Assembly (NCBI RefSeq): GCF_031157255.1
Contig: NZ_JAVIFX010000002.1
Coordinates: forward strand, 124,001 to 188,000
Length of the DNA stretch: 64,000 nucleotides
Reading direction: 5' to 3'
DNA from: Bradyrhizobium sp. LHD-71
GTDB lineage: Bacteria; Pseudomonadota; Alphaproteobacteria; Rhizobiales; Xanthobacteraceae
Part shown: positions 43,570-52,367 of the stretch, piece by piece
Numbering within the stretch: the first letter of the stretch is position 1
Layout: every line of letters begins with the position of its first letter
Made by a program: the position numbers and the translations under genes
The notes under the pieces: generated by a model
Told to the model about the DNA's origin: nothing
Seen by the model: the letters and a program-made list of their open reading frames with translations, nothing else
The model's database searches: none

Positions 43570-43749
43570 GGGACAGATTAGTTGTACTGTGTCACAAACT
43601 GCTGACGCCAGGAATGAGGCGGTTTTAGAGCCGCAGCATAACGATGTCGCCGGAATTCCCGGCAGGGTTGATCCCCAGCTCGGTCTGTGACGCAGTATGC
43701 GACCCCGGAGCCACGGCGTCTCCCCCGGGATCAAGTGCTGCGAGCGCCG

Positions 43750-44301
43750 TCAGTGATAGCGATGGTGATGCGAGTGACGCGGCGCCCCGTGGTGCCGATA
43801 GCTGTGATAACCGCGATGCCGTGGCCCATAGTAGCGCGAATAGCCGTGGTACCGGTGCCGATAAGCGCGGCGATAGCTGTAGACCGTCGGTGCCGTAACC
43901 GCCGGCATGCCGTGATAGTGGTGATGGGTCGGATGCGCGTAAGGGCCACCGTCATAGCCGTAGTAGCCGCGCGAATAGCCGCTCCAGCCGCCGACCGCGC
44001 GCTGCTGATAGCTGACAGCCGGCGCGAACATGCCCGGACCAGTATAGGTCGGCCCCTGATTGACATAGTAGTACTGCGGCTGAACCCAGTATTGCGGCTG
44101 AACCGAGTAGTAGGTGACCGGCGGGGGCAACAGGGAATAGGACCAGCCGACGCCGTAGCCCCAATCGCCGCACGAGCCATAGCCTCCCGACCCGCAACTC
44201 GAAATCAAACTCGGGCCGCAGCCTCCGCAACCCGCCATCGCGGGGGCGGACACCGCCGCCACCGCCATCGCGGCTGCAAGACCAATCAGATATCGACGCA
44301 T
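43750..44301 (-). CDS. Exported Gly/Tyr/His-rich protein
   Basis: 183 residues. Signal peptide MRRYLIGLAAAMAVAAVSAPAMA, cleavage likely after residue 23, AGGAGA ribosome binding site before ATG 44301. The mature protein is low-complexity, rich in tyrosine, glycine and histidine, with four cysteines near the start (GCGGCGPSLISSCGSGGYGSC). The last third (HPTHHHYHG, RHRYHGY, GAPRHSHHHRYH) is a histidine-rich tail and may bind metal. The type is common in Bradyrhizobium-like genomes with no known function. Confidence 0.7.
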   Translation of the reverse strand: MRRYLIGLAAAMAVAAVSAPAMAGCGGCGPSLISSCGSGGYGSCGDWGYGVGWSYSLLPPPVTYYSVQPQYWVQPQYYYVNQGPTYTGPGMFAPAVSYQQRAVGGWSGYSRGYYGYDGGPYAHPTHHHYHGMPAVTAPTVYSYRRAYRHRYHGYSRYYGPRHRGYHSYRHHGAPRHSHHHRYH

Positions 44302-44401
44302 TGTGCTCTCCTGTTACGCAACTCTTGACGCTGCTCGTTCTCGTTTGACGCTTCTTGAATTCTTCGCTTCTGTTTGCCGCCCAGAACCCATCACGGATGA
44401 A

Positions 44402-44860
44402 TCAGCGCCGGGATGGGATTTGAGGTTGGAGCTGCTGTCCGCGCGCCCGAAGCTCCGGCGAGTAGATGATCTGCGGCGGGTCGGCCGGCACTGGTGTTGG
44501 CGGCTCGTAGCCGCGCGGCGACTCCGTCGACCACGACCGGTAATAAGGAGCGGCACCTGGCAGAACGCGCGGCGGTGTGTTGATCTCGTGACGACCATAG
44601 CCAGGGCGGCGTCCAGTGCGCGGATAGTAATGACCTGCTGGACGCGGCATGCCCGCAGGCCAGCCGCCGTAGACCGTCGGCTGAACGTGAATTCCCTTGC
44701 CGAGGCCCCAGTCGCCTTCGACCACCGCGAACGAGGCATCGATGCCGTCGATGACAATCGGCACACCAGCCCGAGACGGAATGACGACCACTGGGCCTGT
44801 ATCGGCCAAGGCTGCGACCGTCATACCTGTCAGAAATGCAAGCCCAAACGCCATCCGCAT
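44402..44860 (-). CDS. Exported protein of unknown function
   Basis: 152 residues from ATG 44860; a GTG at 44905 in the same frame adds 15 residues with no features. Signal peptide MRMAFGLAFLTGMTVAALA. The mature part has TGPVVVIPSRAGVPIVIDG and proline-rich segments (PPRVLPGAAPYYRSW, PPTPVPADPPQI). Same strand and about 100 bases from the Gly/Tyr/His-rich gene, so the two may be one unit. Confidence 0.65.
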   Translation of the reverse strand: MRMAFGLAFLTGMTVAALADTGPVVVIPSRAGVPIVIDGIDASFAVVEGDWGLGKGIHVQPTVYGGWPAGMPRPAGHYYPRTGRRPGYGRHEINTPPRVLPGAAPYYRSWSTESPRGYEPPTPVPADPPQIIYSPELRARGQQLQPQIPSRR

Positions 44861-45121
44861 CTGTTGTCGCCCCGGAACTCGCCGCGACTGTAGTTCAATG
44901 GACACGGTCGGGGGTAAAAAGTGGCCGCAAATGTGGCGGTAAGCCTAACGCGTAAGCATTGGGATCATTCGACTTCGCAAGCGCGCGTAAACCAGCCCGT
45001 TAACGAAGATGGAAGTTCGCGCGCATGCGCTCAGCGAGAAAGACTGCGTTTTGCGCAGGCTTTAATTTCGTTAACTGTGACCTTGTCGGACGGCGGCGGC
45101 GCTGCTAGCTGTTCGGCCACA

Positions 45122-45196
45122 GCCGGAATAGCTCAGCGGTAGAGCAGCGGTTTTGTAAACCGAAGGTCGGGGGTTCAATCCCCTCTTCCGGCACCA
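45122..45196 (+). tRNA. tRNA-Thr (TGT)
   Basis: 75 bases with encoded CCA (45194-45196). Acceptor GCCGGAA/TTCCGGC, D arm GCTCAGCGGTAGAGC, anticodon loop TTTGTAA (anticodon TGT), T arm GGGGGTTCAATCCCCTC, discriminator A. The first pair of the anticodon stem is G-A, as in other alphaproteobacterial tRNA-Thr(TGT). Confidence 0.95.
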
Positions 45197-45600
45197 CGCC
45201 TGGCCTTCGGCTACGCGTGGCGCGCCAAGCAAATGGCTGCGAAGCCTGAACACCGCACTCATATCCCAGAAGCAACCGATCGCCGACGCGACCTCATTGC
45301 CTCCTGTCCGAAGCGGACGACACGAACCCACGGATTCTTGCCCGCCGGACTCGCCTGAAGCCGCCGCGGGTCTATAGTAGGCGTCTCGTTCACTGGGGCA
45401 GGTGGGCAATGCTCGACATCAAAATCGACGACACTCGCAATTCGCGAATCAACGAAAAATTCCAATCCGCTTTCGGGCGACCGATTGCCCATCGACTCCC
45501 TGCTGCCACCAAGCGCCCCCGACTGAGCCGATGACAGCCGCCTCGCCAGCGACCGTCATTGGCGACCGGCTCGTCATGCGGTTGCGGGAGCGATCCATCG
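45197..45600. other. Gap downstream of tRNA-Thr, nothing recognised
   Basis: 404 bases without a gene or clear repeat. The promoter of the MBOAT gene should be in the last part. Confidence 0.4.
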
Positions 45601-47112
45601 ATGCTCTTTAATTCGTACGAATTCATTCTCTTCCTGCCGCTTGCTCTAGCGGCTCACTTTCTTGCGGCCCGATGGAGCATCTCGGCGGCCGTCGCGACGA
45701 CGACGATCTCTTCGCTGATATTCTACGCGTGGTGGAAGCCTCCTTTCGTCGTGCTCCCCATCGCGTCGATCGTTTTGAACTATTGGCTGGCCAGTCGAAT
45801 TCTCGCATCGCCGATTGCCGAGCGCCGTCCCCTCGTTCTTGCCGGCGTCGCCGCAAACGTGCTTGTCCTCGCTTACTTCAAGTACTTCGACTTCATCCTG
45901 TCGATCTTTGAACAGCGCAGCGCATCCGTTCCGGACGTGCCGCTCGCCCTGTCCTTCACGACGTTCGTACAGATCGCGTTTCTCGTTGAGCTCGCGCGGC
46001 ACCCGGAAAAGGTCGCGCCCGCGAAGTACGCCATGTTCGTCGCGTTCTTTCCGCATCTGATTGCGGGACCGATCGTTCGCTGGAGTGAGCTCGGGCCGCA
46101 GCTCGACGATCGGGGTCGCTATCGGATCAACTGGGACAATGTGGCTCTGGGATTGACCATCTTTCTGCTGGGCCTCGCCAAGAAGATTCTGCTTGCTGAC
46201 CAGCTCTCGCCACACGTCTCGCTGGTATTCGATGCGGCCGCCGCCGGCCAGCCGATCGGCGCGGCGGCGGCATGGGGCGCCTCCATCGCCTACTCCCTGC
46301 AGCTCTTCTTCGACTTCTCCGCCTATTCGGATATGGCCGTAGGCCTTGGGCTGCTGTTCAATCTTCGGCTGCCCGTGAACTTTGCCGCTCCGTTGCGCTC
46401 GACAAGCATTATCGACCTCTGGCGGCGATGGCACATCTCCCTTTCCCGATTCTTGCGCGACTTCATTTACGTTCCGCTCGGCGGCGGAAAGAAGGGAGGC
46501 CTGCGACAGTGCGCCAACCTGTTCGTGACGATGCTGATCGGCGGGCTATGGCACGGAGCGAACTGGACCTTCATTGCATGGGGCGCTTTCCATGGCGCGC
46601 TGCTTACGCTCAACCACATCTGGCGTCTTTTGCGGGGCCCGGTTCGACCGACGATGATCGGCCGCAGCGTGGGGTGGTTGCTGACTTTCGCAGCTTTTGC
46701 GGTGGGCATGACGATGTTTCGGGCCGCGAACATCGAGACCGCCGGATCGCTATTGCAGGCAATGGCCGGCTTTGGCCCGGGCGCCTCTGACGTGAACTTC
46801 AATCCGGCGCCCGATTTCTGGTTTCTGCGACAAGGATATGTCTCTGAGGAATTCGTTCGAACCTGGTTCGGCGCGCACTGGAGCATATCCGCAACGTTGC
46901 TCACCGCCGCAGCGCTCGCGGTCATGCTGCTTGTCCCGGACACCATGGAGCTGACGAACTATCGCGAGAACGAACCTCATTCCGACTGGAGACGCTCGTA
47001 TGGCTTGACCTGGACCCCGAGTGCGGCCTGGTGCGCTGGAGCAGTCGTTCTGTTCGCGGTTCTGTTCGCGCGGCTCAACCAGTTCACGGAGTTTCTCTAT
47101 TATCAGTTCTAG
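45601..47112 (+). CDS. MBOAT-family acyltransferase (AlgI-like)
   Basis: 503 residues from ATG 45601 (MLFNSYEFILFLPLALAAHF), about 11-12 hydrophobic helices. AlgI-type membrane-bound O-acyltransferase: LAYFKYFDF near 90, FPHLIAGPIVRW (150-161), WRRWHISLSRFLRDF with H278, and the catalytic histidine H318 in GLWHGANWTF. Such proteins transfer acetyl or other acyl groups across the membrane to surface polysaccharides. Followed after 6 bases by an exported partner, the common two-gene arrangement. Confidence 0.9.
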   Translation: MLFNSYEFILFLPLALAAHFLAARWSISAAVATTTISSLIFYAWWKPPFVVLPIASIVLNYWLASRILASPIAERRPLVLAGVAANVLVLAYFKYFDFILSIFEQRSASVPDVPLALSFTTFVQIAFLVELARHPEKVAPAKYAMFVAFFPHLIAGPIVRWSELGPQLDDRGRYRINWDNVALGLTIFLLGLAKKILLADQLSPHVSLVFDAAAAGQPIGAAAAWGASIAYSLQLFFDFSAYSDMAVGLGLLFNLRLPVNFAAPLRSTSIIDLWRRWHISLSRFLRDFIYVPLGGGKKGGLRQCANLFVTMLIGGLWHGANWTFIAWGAFHGALLTLNHIWRLLRGPVRPTMIGRSVGWLLTFAAFAVGMTMFRAANIETAGSLLQAMAGFGPGASDVNFNPAPDFWFLRQGYVSEEFVRTWFGAHWSISATLLTAAALAVMLLVPDTMELTNYRENEPHSDWRRSYGLTWTPSAAWCAGAVVLFAVLFARLNQFTEFLYYQF

Positions 47113-47118
47113 GCAGCC

Positions 47119-48147
47119 ATGATCTCGAAGACATACTCCATCATCGTCGCTGCGGCCTGTGCAGCGTTGCTCGCGGCCACCGCCACCCTCAACGTTGCAA
47201 TCGATCCGCAATGCGTTTTTCGCGCATGTGCGTCGGACGGACGCGCAACCGCGAACGAGCGATATCATCGGCTGTTGGCCTATAAGCTGCGCGCGGTGGA
47301 AACCGATGGACTGCTGTTTTCGAACTCCCGTGGAAAGGCCTTCGACACCAACGCCGTCGCCCTGGCGCTCGGAGCCAAACACGTCGCTTCGTTTGCCGTG
47401 TCCGCCGGGGCGATAACGGACCATCTGCCTTTCCTGAAATACATTCTGAGCGATCAGGCCGCGCATGGCGGCAAGATTCAGAAAGTGCTGCTGCTGCTGG
47501 ACGCAGATTTCTTCGGCACCCGCCCTTGGACCAACCTTAACCTGGACAGCTTCCTTCCACCTGAGGTCAGCGGCGAGTCCGGGCTGAGATTCTGGCTGCG
47601 CTACCTCTTCGCCGTGCAGTTCAAGGGATGGCGGGAGAGTATCACCTCGACGGCACGGCGCGACCTGACCGCCACCCCCAACGTGCGCCTGGCCTCGCTG
47701 GACGGCCCGCCAACGGGACTTGTGGCGGCCGGTGGTCAACCGGCACAGGCGGAGGAAGCCCCGACGCCCGAACGGCTTTCGCGCATCAGCAAATCGCACA
47801 AGCCGTTTCTGAACGAACAACTGAGGGATCTTGATGAGTTCGTTCAGTTGTGCCGCCGGAAGGACATTCAGCTGACGATCGCTCTCAATCCGCTGACGCG
47901 GGTCAACAGCTCGACCTACGAACCGGGACGCCTCGAAGACACGATCGCCAGTATCAACGAAATCACCGACCTATGGGACTTCACCGCGCCTGAGTGGCTG
48001 GCGGAAGATCTCGCCCATTGGCTCGATGTCTCCCATTTCCGACCCGAGATTGCCCAGGTAATGCTGGACCGGATGTTCGCAAACGCCGGACCGAGCGACT
48101 TTGGTCGGTTCAGAAGGAAAGCGGAGAGCGGATCGTTGGAGCGCTGA
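47119..48147 (+). CDS. Periplasmic/membrane-anchored MBOAT partner protein
   Basis: 342 residues. An N-terminal membrane anchor or signal (MISKTYSIIVAAACAALLAATATL) is followed by a soluble domain. The segment VETDGLLFSNSRG resembles the GDS-like start of SGNH/DltD/AlgJ-like partners of MBOAT proteins (usually GxSR), and SHFRPEIAQVMLDRMF near the end carries the D-x-x-H-type motif (LDVSHF) seen in these proteins. Translationally close to the upstream gene, so the pair most likely modifies an exported polymer together. The acceptor is unknown. Confidence 0.7.
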   Translation: MISKTYSIIVAAACAALLAATATLNVAIDPQCVFRACASDGRATANERYHRLLAYKLRAVETDGLLFSNSRGKAFDTNAVALALGAKHVASFAVSAGAITDHLPFLKYILSDQAAHGGKIQKVLLLLDADFFGTRPWTNLNLDSFLPPEVSGESGLRFWLRYLFAVQFKGWRESITSTARRDLTATPNVRLASLDGPPTGLVAAGGQPAQAEEAPTPERLSRISKSHKPFLNEQLRDLDEFVQLCRRKDIQLTIALNPLTRVNSSTYEPGRLEDTIASINEITDLWDFTAPEWLAEDLAHWLDVSHFRPEIAQVMLDRMFANAGPSDFGRFRRKAESGSLER

Positions 48148-48189
48148 CCTTGATGCAGCGCCGAGGATAGTGGCGGCCCATCGGCGCCC

Positions 48190-48624
48190 CTAGCGCTGCA
48201 CCTGCGCCAGTCCGGTTCCGGCAGGAGCAATCCGCGCCGCTTTCTTTCCAGTTGCATCGAACTGTTTGAGATAGGCGACGATGTCGTCGATCTGCTTCGG
48301 ATCCTTCAGACCCGGAAAGATCATCTTGGTCCCGGGTATCTTGGCCCTGGGATCCTTGATGTAGTCGCGGAAGGTTGCTTCATCCCAGACAAGTCCCGAG
48401 TTCTTGTTCGCCGGCGAATAGCTGTAGCCTTCGATCGTCCCCGCCTTCCGTCCGAACAGCCCGTTGAGCATCGGTCCGACGGCGTTCCTGGCCTTCTCGC
48501 CGACCTGATGACACGCCTTGCACTGGTTGAAAATCTTCTCGCCCGCAGCCGGATCCTGGGCGTAACCAGGCAGCATCGCGAGCGCCCCAGCTCCAAGGAC
48601 GACAAAGAAACCGAAAATGCGCAT
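48190..48624 (-). CDS. Class I cytochrome c (cytochrome c2-like)
   Basis: 144 residues. Signal peptide MRIFGFFVVLGAGALAMLPG, haem site CKACH (C35, C38, H39) and distal methionine M101 in GTKMIFPGL. Medium-size soluble cytochrome c typical of electron donors to terminal oxidases. Last gene of the oxidase cluster on the same strand, 58 bases after subunit IV, so probably the donor of this oxidase. Confidence 0.95.
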   Translation of the reverse strand: MRIFGFFVVLGAGALAMLPGYAQDPAAGEKIFNQCKACHQVGEKARNAVGPMLNGLFGRKAGTIEGYSYSPANKNSGLVWDEATFRDYIKDPRAKIPGTKMIFPGLKDPKQIDDIVAYLKQFDATGKKAARIAPAGTGLAQVQR

Positions 48625-48682
48625 CCGATCGTCTCCTTGACGAATATGTCAGTCGCCCCAAGCTCGATGATGGTGATGATGG

Positions 48683-49081
48683 TTACGTCCCTGACGCGAA
48701 GAATATCACCCTGGTCAGATGCGTGTAGTCGGATTCGAACGCCATGATCGCAACAAAAACCAGTATCAGCGCCGGCGGCAGCAGGATGGCATAGGTCAAA
48801 GCCAGACGCTCCCAGGCCATATGCATGAACACGGCGACGATCAAGCCGGCCTTCAACACCATGAACAACAGAATCAGCGACCATCTGAGATGGCCTTGCA
48901 GCGCGAAGTAGTCGACGAAATACGAACAAGCGCTGAGAACGAATAACCATCCCCAGACCACGAGATAAAGCTTGATCGGGTGCTGCTGGCCCTCCGCGTG
49001 CGCCGACGCCGGCGCGGGCGCCTCATGTGCATGAGCGTCGTGCTGACGTTGTCCGTCGAGAGTTGCTGTAGCCTCTGTCAT
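48683..49081 (-). CDS. Cytochrome c oxidase subunit IV (prokaryotic)
   Basis: 132 residues with a His/Ala-rich cytoplasmic N-terminus and three hydrophobic helices (about 36-56, 67-88, 97-120). The pattern FMVLKAGLIVAVFMHMAWE is the prokaryotic COX4/CyoD family signature. Follows subunit III by nine bases. Helps assembly or stability of the oxidase. Confidence 0.9.
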   Translation of the reverse strand: MTEATATLDGQRQHDAHAHEAPAPASAHAEGQQHPIKLYLVVWGWLFVLSACSYFVDYFALQGHLRWSLILLFMVLKAGLIVAVFMHMAWERLALTYAILLPPALILVFVAIMAFESDYTHLTRVIFFASGT

Positions 49082-49090
49082 CCGGCGACC

Positions 49091-49813
49091 TCACCACAGA
49101 TAAAAGAAAGCGAAGATGAAAACCCACACGAGATCGACGAAGTGCCAGTACAGGCCCATGATTTCGACGACTTCGTAGTTCCCTCTTCTGCTGGTGAAAA
49201 AGCCTCGTCGTCCGTGATCGAAGTCTCCGCGCCAGACCTTTCGCGCAATGATGATCAGGAAGATCACGCCGAACGTCACGTGGGTGCCGTGGAAGCCGGT
49301 GATCATGAAGAAGCTCGAGCCGAACTGCGCAGCGCCCCATGGGTTCTCCCACGGCCGCACCCCTTCCATGATCAACTTGGTCCATTCGAAAGCCTGCATA
49401 CCGACGAATGCTGCGCCCAACACGGCGGTCACCAGCATCAGGATCGCCGTTTTGACGCGATCGCGCCGGTAGCCGAAGTTGACAGCCATCGCCATCGTCC
49501 CGCTACTGCTGATCAGGACGAAGGTCATGATGGCGATCAGGATCAGCGGGATATGGTGCCCCGCAATCTCGAGCGCGAAGACTTCGCTCGGATTCGGCCA
49601 GGGCACGGTCGTGGACATGCGCGCCGTCATGTACGCGAGCAGGAAGCAGCCGAAGATGAAGGTGTCGCTGAGGAGGAAGATCCACATCATGGCCTTCCCC
49701 CACGGGACGTTCTTGAACGCCCGCTGGTCCGACGACCAGTCCGCGACAATGCCTTGCCAGCCTGGTGGCCGCGGATGCGGCACAACGGTGTTTGTCAGCG
49801 CAGTCTCGGCCAT
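49091..49813 (-). CDS. Cytochrome c oxidase subunit III
   Basis: 240 residues from ATG 49813; a TTG six bases earlier is the start of the longest frame. Full-length COX3 with seven helices: KAMMWIFLLSDTFIFGCFL, GMQAFEWTKLI, FMITGFHGTHVTFG and the C-terminal GLYWHFVDLVWVFIFAFFYLW. This is the second of two subunit-III-like genes in the operon and the more typical one. Confidence 0.94.
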   Translation of the reverse strand: MAETALTNTVVPHPRPPGWQGIVADWSSDQRAFKNVPWGKAMMWIFLLSDTFIFGCFLLAYMTARMSTTVPWPNPSEVFALEIAGHHIPLILIAIMTFVLISSSGTMAMAVNFGYRRDRVKTAILMLVTAVLGAAFVGMQAFEWTKLIMEGVRPWENPWGAAQFGSSFFMITGFHGTHVTFGVIFLIIIARKVWRGDFDHGRRGFFTSRRGNYEVVEIMGLYWHFVDLVWVFIFAFFYLW

Positions 49814-49826
49814 CGCCAACCGTTCC

Positions 49827-50525
49827 TCATGTCAGCAGCTGGCGACAGATGGCGACGAAATCGTCCGCCCAGCCCGTCAGCAGCGCAAGCAACACCAGCC
49901 AGACCAGCAGCAGGAAATGCCAGTACATGGTGCATAGTTCCACGCCCAGGCGCAGCTGTGCCGGTTCGGCGCCACGCCACGCCTTGACCGTTGTCCTGCC
50001 CAGGGCGACGAGGCCGCCCACCACGTGCAGAGCATGGGTCGCGGTGATCAGATAGAAGAAGGCGTTAGCTGGATTGGCTGCCGGAAGGTAACCCGCAGCA
50101 TCGAGCTGCTGCCACGCCAACAGCTGGCCAATCAGGAAAACAAGGGCGGAAGCGCCTCCCGCCAGCAGGCCGATCAACACCCCTTCGCCGTCGTCGCGAC
50201 CAACCGCAGCCCGCGCCCATTGCAGTGCGCCACTGCTCACGATGAGAACGGCGGTATTGAACCACAATAGCTTCGGCACCGGCAGCGAACGCCAGTCGAC
50301 CAGCTCCATCCGCATGGTGTAGGCGCTGACAAAAAGCGCGAACAACGAGCCGACGACCGCGAGAAACACGCCCAGTCCGATTTTCGCCGGCGGCAGCGAT
50401 GAAGCGCCGCGAGCATCGTCGATCACGCCCGTTTCGAGCCAGGGTTTGCTGGCCAGCCGCTGCTGGGAAAGCCACCACCCCGCAATGACCGCGACCACCG
50501 CCAGGAACAGCACAATGGCGCTCAT
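49827..50525 (-). CDS. Second cytochrome c oxidase subunit III-like protein
   Basis: 232 residues, start ATG 50525 overlapping the coxI stop by 4 bases. Hydrophobic throughout (about six helices). The C-terminal part ALHVVGGLVALG and ELCTMYWHFLLLVWLVLLALL matches the COX3 end (HxxHVxxG and YWHFxxxVWL), but the N-terminal half is divergent and lacks the usual FxxE motif. Two consecutive subunit III genes are known in alphaproteobacterial aa3-type oxidases of the caa3-like branch. Roles in assembly or in a heteromeric complex are possible. Confidence 0.85.
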   Translation of the reverse strand: MSAIVLFLAVVAVIAGWWLSQQRLASKPWLETGVIDDARGASSLPPAKIGLGVFLAVVGSLFALFVSAYTMRMELVDWRSLPVPKLLWFNTAVLIVSSGALQWARAAVGRDDGEGVLIGLLAGGASALVFLIGQLLAWQQLDAAGYLPAANPANAFFYLITATHALHVVGGLVALGRTTVKAWRGAEPAQLRLGVELCTMYWHFLLLVWLVLLALLTGWADDFVAICRQLLT

Positions 50526-52300
50526 GCACGGGCTCCCTGCACCGCGAACCCGCCCGGAGGCTCATTCTGCGGCACGAAGTCCCGCGGCGCGCCGGGCACG
50601 CTATAGTCGTACGCCCAGCGATAAACGATCGGCAGCTCCTTGCCCCAGTTGCCGTGTGCCGGCGGGGTTTGCGGGGTTTGCCACTCCAGCGTCGTGGCTC
50701 CCCACGGATTGCCGCCGGCTTCCTTCCCCTTGAACAAGCTCCAGGCGAGGTTGAACACGAAAACCAGTTGCGCGGCGCCGACAATCAGCGCCGCCACGCT
50801 GATGAACGCGTTGAGATCATGGGCGGAGGCCGGGATGAAAGACGTTTCGCCAATGTCGTGATAGCGACGAGGCATGCCCTGAAGGCCCACGTAATGCATG
50901 GGGAAGAAAACGGCATAGGCGCCGAGGAAGGTCACCCAGAAGTGGAATTTCCCGAGCCCATCGTTGAGCATTCGGCCGGTGATTTTCGGATACCAGTGAT
51001 AGATCGCGCCAAACACGACCATGATCGGCGCCACACCCATCACCATGTGAAAGTGCGCGACGACGAACATGGTGTCGGACAGCGGTACGTCCACGACCAC
51101 GTTGCCGAGGAACAGCCCTGTCAGTCCGCCGTTCACGAACGTGACGATGAAGGCAAGGGCAAAGAGCATCGGCACGGTAAGATGGATATCGCCGCGCCAC
51201 AGGGTCAGCACCCAGTTGTAGACCTTGATGGCCGTCGGGATGGCGATGATCAGCGTGGTCGTTGCGAAGAAGAACCCGAATTGCGGGTGCATGCCGCTGA
51301 CATACATATGGTGCGCCCAGACGACGAAGCTGAGCGCGCCGATCGCCACGATCGCCCACACCATCATGCGATAGCCGAAGATGTTCTTGCGCGCGTGCGT
51401 GCTGATCAGGTCGGAGACGATGCCGAACGCGGGCAGCGCGACGATATAAACTTCAGGATGACCGAAGAACCAGAACAGGTGCTGGAACAGCAGCGGGCTG
51501 CCGCCGCCATACTTCATCAGTTGGCCCATCTCCTGGAGCGTCGGCATGAAGAAGCTGGTGCCGAGCGCCCGGTCGAGCAGCATCATCACCGCGGCGACGA
51601 ACAGCGCCGGAAACGCCAGCAACGCCATCACCGTTGCTGTGAAAATACCCCACACCGTCAGCGGCATCCGCATCAACGTCATGCCGCGGGTGCGTGCCTG
51701 CAGCACCGTCACCACGTAGTTCAATCCGCCCATGGTGAAGCCGATGATGAACAGGATGAGCGACGCCAGCATCAGGATGATGCCCCACTCGTTCCCACCG
51801 GGAGTTCCGGAAAGAATGGCCTGCGGTGGATACAGCGTCCAACCGGCGCCGGTCGGGCCACCCGGCACGAAGAAGGTCGCGACCAGCACCACCACGGCGA
51901 GCAGGTAGATCCAGTAGCTCAGCATGTTGACGTAGGGGAAGACCATGTCCCGGGCGCCGACCATCAACGGGATGAGGTAGTTGCCGAAGCCTCCCAGAAA
52001 CAGCGCGGTCAGCAGGTAAATCACCATGATCATGCCGTGCATGGTGATGAACTGAAGATACTGGCTCGGATCAATGAACGAGAACGTCCCAGGAAATCCG
52101 AGTTGCAGTCGCATGAGCCACGACAGCACCAGCGCAACCATCCCGATGGCCATCGCCGTCAGCGCATACTGGATGGCGATGACCTTGGCGTCCTGCGAAA
52201 AGATGTACGTCGTCCACCAGCTCTTTGGATGGTAAAGCTCGACGTCGACCACTTCGGCCGGCGTGATCCCCGTGTTCGTGTCAGACAGGACATCGACCAT
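50522..52300 (-). CDS. Cytochrome c oxidase subunit I
   Basis: 592 residues, 12 core helices. Haem and copper ligands: H88 (low-spin haem), H281 with cross-linked Y285, H330 and H331 (CuB), H416 (high-spin haem) and H418 (low-spin haem). The motif FGHPEVYIVALP (E283) marks an A1-type D-channel. Together with subunit II this is an aa3-type oxidase reducing O2 to water and pumping protons. Starts 67 bases after subunit II. Confidence 0.97.
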   Translation of the reverse strand: MVDVLSDTNTGITPAEVVDVELYHPKSWWTTYIFSQDAKVIAIQYALTAMAIGMVALVLSWLMRLQLGFPGTFSFIDPSQYLQFITMHGMIMVIYLLTALFLGGFGNYLIPLMVGARDMVFPYVNMLSYWIYLLAVVVLVATFFVPGGPTGAGWTLYPPQAILSGTPGGNEWGIILMLASLILFIIGFTMGGLNYVVTVLQARTRGMTLMRMPLTVWGIFTATVMALLAFPALFVAAVMMLLDRALGTSFFMPTLQEMGQLMKYGGGSPLLFQHLFWFFGHPEVYIVALPAFGIVSDLISTHARKNIFGYRMMVWAIVAIGALSFVVWAHHMYVSGMHPQFGFFFATTTLIIAIPTAIKVYNWVLTLWRGDIHLTVPMLFALAFIVTFVNGGLTGLFLGNVVVDVPLSDTMFVVAHFHMVMGVAPIMVVFGAIYHWYPKITGRMLNDGLGKFHFWVTFLGAYAVFFPMHYVGLQGMPRRYHDIGETSFIPASAHDLNAFISVAALIVGAAQLVFVFNLAWSLFKGKEAGGNPWGATTLEWQTPQTPPAHGNWGKELPIVYRWAYDYSVPGAPRDFVPQNEPPGGFAVQGARA

Positions 52301-52367
52301 CGGCTGCCCTCTTCAGATTCGTCGCGGCCGGCCGCTCCCGCCGTTCGCGATCTGTCGCATCAGCAAC

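Noticed and set aside
45071-45409. 112-codon minus-strand frame over tRNA-Thr
   Set aside because: Contains the peptide pattern produced by antisense reading of tRNA genes (PRPSVYKTAALPLSYSG); a known mis-annotation type.
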